Source of the DNA: Eulemur rufifrons
Lineage: Eukaryota > Chordata > Mammalia > Primates > Lemuridae
DNA: 64,000 nt
Direction: 5' to 3'
Assembly (NCBI RefSeq): GCF_041146395.1
Contig: NC_091001.1
Coordinates: forward strand, 102,942,965 to 103,006,964
The notes under the pieces are model-generated. The model ran no database searches. It had not been told where the DNA came from and worked only from the letters and a program-made list of their open reading frames with translations. The position numbers and the translations under genes are program-made. Positions 55,196 through 64,000 of this stretch are shown piece by piece. Position 1 is the first letter of the stretch, and each line of letters starts with the position of its first letter.

Positions 55196-57955
55196 CCATT
55201 CTTTCCCCACTGCTCTAACTTTATTGCTTGTTGACTATGCCTTACAATTTATGGCACAGTATCATGGACTTGCTTATAGTATCCCCTGTAGCAGCAGTTT
55301 GTAAAGTGTTGTCCAGGGAATCCATGAGATTCTTGCAAGGGGTCTACAAGGCCAGAATTGTTTTCATAATAATCATAATCATCATAAGATGTTATTTACC
55401 TTTTTTGCTCTTGTTCTCTTAAGAGTGTGCAGCGGAGTTTTCCAGAGGTTATATGACTTGTGAGAGGGCATTGCTCTGACTGATGGAATGTGTACTTGTG
55501 TGCTTTGTTTTAAAAGTTTCTTAGCTTTAGTTTCTAATATGGTAAATATCGATAGATATAAGCAAAAACTCTTTGAGGTCATTAGTACTTTTTAAGAGAT
55601 CACAACCTTTGAGAGCTGCCCTCGTACATACTGGACCATGGACACAAAGATTCAGTTCTGGAACTTAATCAGAGCTGTTTCCTTAGTCACAGTGACTACT
55701 GGGCTGGAGTGATAGTTTCTCTTCCCCACATGGTCTCCAATGCCATTGCAGTGAGAGTGGTCTTCTCACCTCTGGGCAATGGTAAAAGTCCTGACTTTCC
55801 ACTAGGCCTCCTTTGACACCAGCCAAGGAAGAGGGAGTAAGTAGCACCCTATTACTGCTTGGTATGGGTGGAAGTCTAGGCTCTTTAAGTGATCTCCACT
55901 GACACCATTATCATGGGCCCCTACTTGGCCTAGTTAGCCTTCTCTGACACTACACCAGTTGGGGTGTTGAGATGCCACCTTACGGACAGCCTTACCAGGG
56001 TGGAAGTCCAGGCTACCCACTTGCCTTTGCTTGCATGGATTGGGGAGGAGCCAGTTTTTTCAGTGGTTGGGGGGAGTAGAGCAGTTATTGTCTAAAACTT
56101 TTTTGTCTTATTAGGCTGCCCTTTTCCTGGGCCTTTGGCTAGAGAGAGCAAGCTTTCCTTGAGGCCTTTATTTCCCCCCACCTGTTTGTTGGTGTTTCCC
56201 ACTTGCTTGCTTCTCCAAGTCTGGGGTATTTGAGAAAAAAGGAAAACTCAAAGAACTTAACTACTGTGTTGTTCCTTGGGTCTGCCTTCTTCTCTTCACC
56301 TTTCAGAGTCTTCTTATGTTTGTTTTATATATAATGTCCAAGGTTTTTATTTCACTTAGCAGAAAGAATAGGAAAAAGGACATTTATTCCATCTTCCTGG
56401 AAGCAAAGTCTCTCATTTCTTTTTTAACTTGTATTTCAGGAGAAGGAATTAGAGACTGAACTTTATGCCACAGCATACCCCTTATATTTAGTTTTATAAA
56501 AATATGTGAATAAATATAAAAATATTCTCATGAAAGAAAAACTAGATTTGATAAAGGAAAGAACTAGTTTGGAGACAATGTTTAAAATAGCTCTCAAACT
56601 TAATTAGAGTCTGTGTAAAATCATGACTACAGATGAGGATTTTACAAAATATAAGATAATTTATACTATCTAATAAGTTTGACCTTAATTCTTTCTCACT
56701 TTCTAAAAATATTTAAATGTCATGCCATCAAAGCAATTTTAGAGCATTAAAAAGATGTGCAAACTACTCAGTTCACTTACTGAAGCATGCATTGTCATAA
56801 TACCAAAACTTGACAAGGACAGTTCCCAAAAATGGTTCCTCCAAAATATGTGTAGGTATTTAACATTTCCACAAAATTGGTTCTGTCAATATAAGTTTGG
56901 AAACCGGTAGATTAAAAAATTAAACCCTATTTGTGAATGTCTCTGTCTCTTCTGCTCTCCTTTTCTCTTGCGTTCCTTCTCCAGAGTCCCTATTCTGTTT
57001 CTGCATGTCTACCTCATGTTCTTTCTCTAATACCACTCCAGTAGCCCCCATGCTCCCAAGTTACACACACTTTAGACTGGGCTTATTGGCCTGTGACGTA
57101 TCATGAGCTAGAGCTATCATGTCAGTGAGGATTGACTAGAATCTTTGAGTCCAAATTCTTGAGAGGAAATCTCATTCAATCTACTGTTAGGGAGAAAGGA
57201 GCCAGGTACGTGGTACAGACAGGGCTACTGTGTTCTAATATTTGGGGGACTTAAATGCATTGAGCCTAGAACTTATGTATGTCAGGGATATTTCTCTCCA
57301 TTTATTCAGCAAGCAATTATTGGGTAGCTATCATTTTAGGTCTTAAATGTGTTCTAAAGAAAAAAATGAAAGCACAATCAAAGTAGTCATAAAGATTAAT
57401 TTCAGTCATGGGCTATCAACTTTGGAGGTTCAGTATCAACTTTGGAGGTAATCTGTTAATAGATTTAGGAAACTAGAAGCCACAGTTTCACAAAATCTTT
57501 TACCTTTTGTGAGTTTAGGAGTCAAAACATTTAGGTAGACTCAGATTGATAAAATCTTGGCGAATTTTACTCTGAAGTAAAATCAACTAGTGTAGAGTAT
57601 GTGGATGATTTGTTTGAAAGCAGCACAAATTTATTATCTTACACTTCTGTAGAGTAGAAGTCCAATACAGGTGTCACTGTGCAAAATCAAAGTGTTAGTA
57701 GAGCTGTGTTCTTTGTGGAGGCTTTGGGGAAAATCTGTTTCCTTGCCTTTAACTAGCATTCTTTGACTCATGGTCCTCTTCCTCCATGCTGAATGGAACA
57801 CTAATTTACTTTATTTTTTAAAGTAAAAATAGATGGACATAATACTTAAAATTTGATAAGCTTCATGTGACTTATTTTGTTAAGTTTAATGTAAATAACA
57901 ACCAAATAGATGCTATATTTGATTTACTTCATTGTTACTATAAATGTTTATTCAG
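55196..57955. other. SMC6 intron 1, mostly unidentified
   Basis: No confident repeat or gene. A short duplication lies at 57414-57449. Positions 55600-56050 are GC-richer than their flanks, but no open frame or family is recognised. Confidence 0.4.
57414..57449. repeat. 20-bp tandem duplication
   Basis: tatcaactttggaggt occurs at 57414-57429 and 57434-57449, joined by tcag. Confidence 0.9.
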
Positions 57956-58098
57956 ACCTCATGGCCAAAAGAAAGGAAGAAAATTTCTTCTCTCCTGAAA
58001 ATGCCAAAAGACCAAGACAAGAAGAATTGGAGGATTTTGATAAAGATGGTGATGAAGACGAATGTACAGTTTCTTTCACTAATGGTACCTCCACTTTG
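57956..58098 (+). CDS. SMC6: SMC6 exon 2, first coding exon (residues 1-46)
   Basis: The acceptor is ttattcag, the ATG is at 57961 and the donor is gtgagt at 58099. It encodes the basic and then acidic disordered tail, ending [12 protein letters not shown]. The last 11 residues replace a shorter stretch (KGTTL) in recalled human SMC6. Confidence 0.94.
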
Positions 58099-61000
58099 GT
58101 GAGTACGAAATTACAAAATTATACTAATTAGGCTGAGTGAAAGAAACTAATCCCAAAAGGTTACATTTTGTCTGTTTCCATTTATTTAACATTCTTGAAA
58201 TGACAACAGTTACCGTCATGGGTTAGGGAAGGGTTAAGGTGGGATGTGGATATGGTTATAAAGAGGCAATGTGAGAGATCCTTGTGATAATGGAAATATT
58301 CTGTATTTTGACTATATCAATATCAGTATCTTGGTTGTGATTTTATACTATTGTTCGTGTAGTACATGTATGCAAGATATTTCTTAACAACTGCCTGTGA
58401 ATTTGTAATTATCTCAAAATAAAAATGTATTTAAAAATTCTTCAACCATGATTTCCAGTATTCTCCTCATATAAGGATGTAAATGTTTTCTGCTTTTTAA
58501 TAAGATGTATGTCTGGAAGAATAGAGCCGGAGAGTTTTTAAATAAACCATTAAAATAGCTAGCAGCATGAAAGTGGTCTTCAAAAAAATTGAAATTTATT
58601 CTGATAAAATAAAGCTGATTTGTTCTGGTACTTAGATAACTACACCGTGCAAGTGAATACTGTGTGCCACATTCTCAGTTAAACCATTTATAAGCTCTCT
58701 CTAATTTAATGTTGACATATATTTACAGTATAGGATTTATTCCTGTTTTTCAGATTTGGAAGCTGTGTATTCTTTATACATTACCAAAAGTCACACAGCT
58801 GTCATAATAAATGACAGACGCAGAAAGTCACAAGAAGAGCAGGCTTTACTTTTTAAGATGTGTACTCTGCTCTTTGAATTGAGATTCTGAATGTCAGATA
58901 GGGAATTCAGTGTTCAAACCATGGCTGAATAATCATCTTTCAGGGATGTCTAAACATAGTTCTGTATTTTTCAGGAAGTTTTACTATAATAGTAAACTCC
59001 TCTCAACCAGGGGGAGTCTGCTTCTGCCCCCTGGGGACATTTAGCAATGTCTGGATCTGTTTTTGGTTGTCACAACTGGAAAAGGTGTGTACTATTGGAG
59101 TCAAATAGCTAGAGGCTGGGGATGCTGCTAAACATTCTGCAATGCACAGGACAGATTCCCCCACCAACAAAAAATTATCAGACCCAAAATGCCAATATTG
59201 TCAATATTAAGAAACCTTGTGATACATTTATTAGATCTTTAAAGATTCTAGAATGAGTGCTGACTCATAGAAGGTTCCCGTTTTGAAGTTGCCATTATTC
59301 ACGTTCTGTAACTGTTTTTATTGGTAATATTGCTAGTCTTTCTGCCGCCAGCAATGCTTGGATGATTATAATAAGTGAATTAGACAGATTGACTGTTTTC
59401 TTCCATTGTTTCTTATTAATAGACTGCAGCAGAAGTTGGAATAATTGAGAGTATTCAGCTAAAAAACTTCATGTGTCATTCGATGCTTGGACCCTTTAAA
59501 TTTGGTTCTAATGTCAACTTTGTTGTTGGCAACAATGGAAGTAAGTGCTTTTGCCTTCCTCATTTGACTGGGAACAGTACTTTGAGATTAGAATACATTA
59601 ACTTTTTGAAATAGGTGACTACTAGTGTTGATAAGTATTTGGTTTATAGATCTAGGACTTGTGATTATGAATATTTTCAGTATTTGCTGCCAGTGTACAC
59701 TTAAAGAAAATATTGAGTTAACTCTAGGTTTATTATTTAAGTGGTAGGGATAAACATTTCCTGCTTATGTTTTTCATTCATTTACCTTGGAATCCATAGC
59801 ATAGAAGGGGAGACAAGGAATCCTCACTGTGATTGAGGCAGCCCTGTTTTTTATCTTGACTAAAAATCGTAATAGAGCACAAATGAATTACCTTGGCAAT
59901 GCAAACATGAAAGTAAGTAATTCTCACCGTTATGGCCAATGAAAGCTTTAAGAGGAGGAGGTATTTGTGCCATTACTTGAACGAAAATTATAGATTCTGT
60001 AGGTCTCATTAGGGAAGAAGAAGCTGAGATGTTCCAGGCAAAAATTGCTCATCTGCAAAGGTTTGGAGGAGTAGAAGAAGATGTGTATGGGGCACGGTGA
60101 ATAACCTTACATGTTTTATTGTATGGTGCACAGTGGGGAGGGGCAGAAGCTGACTCTGGAGAGTCATGCTGTAGGTGATACTGTTGAGGATCTTGTATGT
60201 CATGATAAAGATTTTGGAGTTTTATTCAAAAGTCATTGGGGACCCAATTAGTTTTTGAGTAAGGGAATGAAACAAACCAGCCACATTGTGGAGGATGGGT
60301 TAGAAATGGGAAAATAGGTGAGGCAGTTCTGTGATAGGCCAGCCAGGCATGAGAGACTGACTGCTGGCCTGAGATGGACCCAAGGAAAGGAGGCTTGCCA
60401 GAGTCTACCAACTGGTGACAGTGCTAGAATAGGAAGCTAGGTGTGTGTAGCACCACAGTCTGTTTTGTTCTGTTTTTCTTACTCTATCATTCAGTTAAGA
60501 AGAAAGTGTTTTTAGGAGAGGATGAACAGATAAAGGGATCAGTGCTTCAGAGGGGTCACATGGGAGAAGCAGCAAAGAAATACTAGGGGGTTCTGAAGTT
60601 AGGTCTTTTTTAAAAATTTTTTGAAACACTGATTTTATTAATAAAACTTAATAAAATGGAAAATAATGCAAATAGTGGAGGCAGGGCATTTGGTAATGAA
60701 GAAAAGGAAGTTGGAATAGGAACTTAAAAAGCATTCTAGGAACTAAATTGGGTTAATCAATGGTGTATTTTGCTTACTTGGGGTATATTGTGGGAGATAG
60801 TGGGCTGATAAGAGTTGCTTGGATTGGTTGATCATGAAGTTCAGAAAATGGTTAACATATTCTGCGTAATTGTTAGAGATTTTGAAATTTTTCAGCTTAT
60901 CATATTTTATACTTGTTAGGATAAAAAGTACACTTTGCTAAAGGCTAGAAAGTTAATACTATTCAAATAGAAACAATAAGTGCCATAATATTACATAAAA

Positions 61001-61704
61001 ATATCTATGTAACTTTGCTCATTTTTTCCTATTTAAGTTCATTCATTCATTCAACCAATATGTATAAGTACCTAATATGTTCTGATATTGGGGATATAGC
61101 ATTGAATGAAAGAGACAACATTCCTGTCCACATGGAACATATATTCGAGGGATGTCAAAAACAGTTTTTGATATCTGAAAATTTATGAAAAAAGTGAATA
61201 GTAACTGTAATTAAATCAGAATGTAATAAAAATCAGTATGTATTTATATAGTGTAAATAGTAAGTTCATTTATTAGGCTGATGGGTCATGGTGATGCAAT
61301 GGAAGTTTCAGGTTGGGAAAGTATCACAACAGTTTTTTCCATTTCCTTGTTAGTGGCAAAAATTTGACTCCTGAAATGTACTAATTTTTTTCCTAATAGT
61401 GGCAGCTAAATATCTCATGACATATACAACTTTTTTTTAAAGTTTCTGCTTTGGCACTGCAAGAAAATTATAATTGAATTATAATATTTTATTTTAGGAT
61501 GAAAGTAATGCATTCAGAAACCTTTTTGGATCAAATTGTAGGAGTCAGCCTTTTCTTTTCTTTAATGAATGTGATTTCTTCAACATCTGTTTCCTTAGGT
61601 GGGAAGAGTGCAGTACTGACGGCTCTCATAGTTGGTCTTGGTGGAAAAGCAATCACTACTAATAGAGGATCTTCTTTAAAAGGTTTTGTGAAAGATGGAC
61701 AGAG
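57956..61704 (+). CDS. SMC6: SMC6, N-terminal part only (continues beyond window)
   Basis: SMC6 is the structural-maintenance-of-chromosomes ATPase that pairs with SMC5 in a complex needed for recombinational repair, replication-fork processing and restriction of extrachromosomal DNA. Three coding exons are visible and join in frame: 138 + 118 + 106 coding nt, about 120 residues. The start [20 protein letters not shown] leads into an acidic tail, then [20 protein letters not shown] and the Walker A motif GNNGSGKS, split across exons 3 and 4, then [12 protein letters not shown] and [12 protein letters not shown]. The full protein is near 1090 residues in human, so about 89% lies past the right edge. 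The ATG has G at +4 but C at -3. Confidence 0.96.
58132..58430 (+). repeat. L1M LINE 3' end
   Basis: Sense L1 3' end: ggctgagtgaaagaaactaa, tgataatggaaatattctgt, ttggttgtgattttatacta, tctcaaaataaaaatgtatt. It begins about 33 bases past SMC6 exon 2. Confidence 0.7.
58690..58830 (-). repeat. MIR SINE fragment
   Basis: Antisense MIR: tgtttttcagatttggaagc, aaaagtcacacagctgtcat. Confidence 0.5.
58998..59218 (+). repeat. MER20 hAT-Charlie MITE, nearly full length
   Basis: It starts cctctcaaccagggggagtc, then ctggggacatttagcaatgt, tttttggttgtcacaactgg, ggggatgctgctaaacattc, caatgcacaggacagattcc, cagacccaaaatgccaatat, and ends aagaaaccttg. About 220 bases, close to the full family length. It lies about 205 bases upstream of SMC6 exon 3. 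Confidence 0.85.
59423..59540 (+). CDS. SMC6: SMC6 exon 3 (residues 47-86)
   Basis: 118 nt between ttaatag and gtaagt. It encodes [39 protein letters not shown] and the first base of the next codon. These are the first strands of the ATPase head leading into the P-loop. Confidence 0.96.
60010..60380 (-). repeat. L2 LINE fragment
   Basis: Antisense L2: ttccaggcaaaaattgctca, ctgcaaaggtttggaggagt, gaggatcttgtatgtcatga, taaagattttggagttttat, gagtaagggaatgaaacaaa. Confidence 0.75.
61035..61165 (-). repeat. L2 LINE 3' end fragment
   Basis: Antisense L2: cattcattcattcaaccaat, gatattggggatatagcatt, cctgtccacatggaacatat. Confidence 0.65.
61599..61704 (+). CDS. SMC6: SMC6 exon 4 (residues 86-120), Walker A
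   Basis: 106 nt between ttccttag and gtaagt. The split codon A|GT completes the P-loop GNNGSGKS. It continues [20 protein letters not shown] and [11 protein letters not shown], and ends with a partial codon AG that needs the next exon. Confidence 0.96.
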
Positions 61705-62339
61705 GTAAGTGTTTGCTTTCTGCCATCTATTTTCAATTCTTTAGTAAGAAGCAGCTACTTTAGATTCCAAATTTATGTAGACATTACTGGAAATAAAGTA
61801 CCTTCCAAAAATAGAAGCAGAGGTATCATATCTTTCCTTTCTCTTGCCCCTTGTTACCAGCATGGCCCACTGTTGACTGTTATCCTCTCAAAACAGATAG
61901 CTTGTGTAACTTACTGTCATGTACCTAGCCACTTACACTTATGCTTCTGTTACCTTTCTGGAATAAATGGCAGTGATAGTTCTATGTTCTCTGTTTAAAG
62001 AAGTATTTAGAAACATTGCATAATCCTGACTCTTAACCCAAACCCAGCCTCAGCAAGTCCACGTTGATATGACAGGGGAGAGCTGTTTTCAGCTAAGAAT
62101 TCCAAAAATTTCTGACTCTTTACCCAGGTGGGTTGAGTTTGATTTGAGGACCACAATCACAAGTTTATTTGTGGTCCCTCTGAACCCTTGATGAATGGTC
62201 ATATCACGACTCTTTGGCTTTACATTTATATTTCTTTGCATCAAATTGTCATAGGTTGCCTTCACATAGCTATATATTGTTTTTGGAGAAATTTTCTTTA
62301 TTGGCAGTACACAAAATATAGTGGCTTGAGGGCAAGAGC

Positions 62340-64000
62340 ATTTTTTAAAAATTTCAGAATCTTACAGAGGTACAAATGTTTTGGTTACATGGATTGCTTT
62401 TGTACTGCTTGAGTCAAAGTTAAGTGTGCCCATCACCCAGATAGTATACATTGAACCTGTTAGGTATGATTTCACCTATTCCTTTCTGCCCCCTCCCACT
62501 TGCATAATTTCCGTTGATTTTTACTTCCATGTGTGCACATTAAGTGCTCATCAGTTAGTTCCAATTTAATAGTGAGTACATGTGGTATTTTTCCATTCTT
62601 TGTGATACTTCACTTAGGAGGATGGTCTCCAGTTCCATCTAGATTGTTGCAAAAGGTATTAATTTTTTTTATGACTGGGTAGTACTTCATGGTATACATA
62701 TACTACATTTTATTAATTCACTCATGAATTGACGAGCACTTGGGTTGATTCCATATTGTTGCAATTGTGAATTGTGTTGCAGTAAACATTCTAGTGCAAG
62801 TGTCTTTTTGATAAAATGACTTTTCCTTTGGGTAAGTACCCAGTAGTGCGATTGCTGGATCAAATGGTAGGTCTGCTTTTAGTTCTTTGTGGAATCTCCA
62901 TACTATTTTCCATAGAGGTTGCACTAGTTTGCAGTCTCACCAAAAGTATATGAGTGTTCCTTTCTTTTCTTATCTACACCAGCATCTATTGTTTTGGGAC
63001 TTTTTGATAAATGCCATTCTTACTGGGGTTAGGTAATATTTCGTTGTGGTTTTGATTTGCATTTCTCTGATGATTAGTGACATTGAGCATTTTTGCATAT
63101 GTTTATTGGCCATTAGTCTATCTTCTTTTGAAAAGCTTCTGTTTGTATTTTTTGCCCACTTTTTAATGGGGTTGTTTGATTTTTTCTTGATGATTTGCTT
63201 AAGTTCTTTGTAGATTCTGGTTATTAGCCCTTTATTGGCTGTATAGCATGCAAATATTTTCTCCCATTCTGTAGATTGTCTGTTTGCTCTGTTGATTGTT
63301 TCCTTGGCTGTGCAGAAGCTTTTTTTTTAATTTAATCAAGTCCCACTTATTTACTTTTGTTGTTGCTGTGATTGCCCTTGGGGTCTTCTTCATAAATTCT
63401 TTGTCTAGGCTGATACCTAGAAGAGTTTTTCCAACATTTTCTTCTAGAATTCTTTTTTTTTTTTTTTTTTTTTTTTTTTTGAGACAGAGTCTCACTCTGT
63501 TGCCCAGGCTAGAGTGAGTGCCGTGGCGTTAGCCTAGCTCACAGCAACCTCAAACTCCTGAGCTCAAGCGATCCTCCTGTCTCAGCCTCCCGAGTAGCTG
63601 GGACTACAGGCATGCACCACCATGCCCGGCTAATTTTTTCTATATATATATTTTTAGCTGTCCATATAATTTCTTTCTATTTTTAGTAGAGATGGGGTCT
63701 CGCTCTTGCTCAGGCTGGTCTCGAACTCCTGAGCTCAAACGATCCGCCCACCTCGGCCTCCCAGAGTGCTAGGATTACAGGCGTGAGCCACCGCGCCCGG
63801 CCTCTTCTAGAATTCTTAAGGTTTCATGTGTTAGATTTAAGTCTGTTATGCATCTTAAAAAAATTTTTGTGAGTGGTGAGAGATATGGATCCTGTTTCAA
63901 TCTTCTGCATGTGGCTGTCCAATTTTCCCAGCATCATTTATTGAGTAACAGATTCTCTTCTCCAGTGTATGTTGCTGTCTACCTTGTCAAAGATCAGATG
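62340..64000 (-). repeat. LINE-1, antisense, runs off the window end
   Basis: It begins with the complement of the L1 3' end (cagaggtacaaatgttttgg) and continues into antisense ORF2. The minus strand at 62718-62924 still reads FDPAIALLGTYPKEKSFY and KDTCTRMFTATQFTIATIWN, the C-terminal ORF2 signature, before stops. Split by a young Alu at 63455-63802. Less mutated than the other L1 copies here. In SMC6 intron 4, opposite to SMC6. Confidence 0.9.
63455..63802 (-). repeat. Alu SINE, lemur type, full length with 15-bp duplications
   Basis: tcttctagaattctt lies at 63440-63454 and 63803-63817. A T run of about 26 opens it; it ends gagccaccgcgcccggcc. It carries the linker expansion ttttagctgtccatataatt and is almost identical to the copy at 27677-28009. 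Confidence 0.97.

Noticed and set aside
57910..57960. Upstream ATG at 57910 in frame with SMC6
   Set aside because: It sits before the ttattcag acceptor in the intron, and MAKRKEENF at 57961 matches the known SMC6 start.

Overview
This is a mammalian nuclear window, almost certainly from a lemur-like (strepsirrhine) primate. The Alu copies carry a lemur-type linker expansion, one LINE-1 3' end is of a kind I associate with lemurs, and the two genes match the primate 2p24.2 neighbourhood GEN1-SMC6. I found no microbial, plasmid or CRISPR content and no undescribed gene system. The interest lies in gene structure, a shared promoter and retrotransposition events.

Layout. Positions 1-23585 are intergenic DNA downstream of GEN1. 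They hold many old MIR, L2 and L1M fossils, a GT microsatellite, a 17-base C run, an unusual near-perfect hairpin at 3373-3423, and a lemur-type L1 3' end at 21580-21815. No protein gene is supported there; MSGN1, expected further out on that side, is not in the window. GEN1 lies on the minus strand from a polyadenylation signal near 23586 to a CpG-island promoter near 50.3 kb. I resolved all 13 coding exons at base level. They join in frame to an 890-residue Holliday-junction resolvase with every catalytic acidic residue present. Its introns hold Alu, L1M, L2, MIR and MER20 copies and a nearly full-length 7SL RNA retropseudogene with perfect target-site duplications.

Positions 49.8-51.2 kb form a CpG island with ETS, NRF1 and GC-box motifs. 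It lies between GEN1 (leftward) and SMC6 (rightward), so the two genes are head to head. SMC6 begins on the plus strand in this island. Its first three coding exons (57961-58098, 59423-59540, 61599-61704) encode the acidic N-terminal tail and the Walker A ATPase segment, and the gene continues past the window end. The window ends inside a large antisense L1 with a young Alu inserted in it.

Both genes act in homologous recombination: GEN1 cuts Holliday junctions, and SMC6 with SMC5 forms the SMC complex that controls recombination intermediates. The shared promoter offers a simple basis for co-expression. Repeat boundaries and family names come from reading alone and are approximate. Comparisons with human proteins rely on memory of those sequences.
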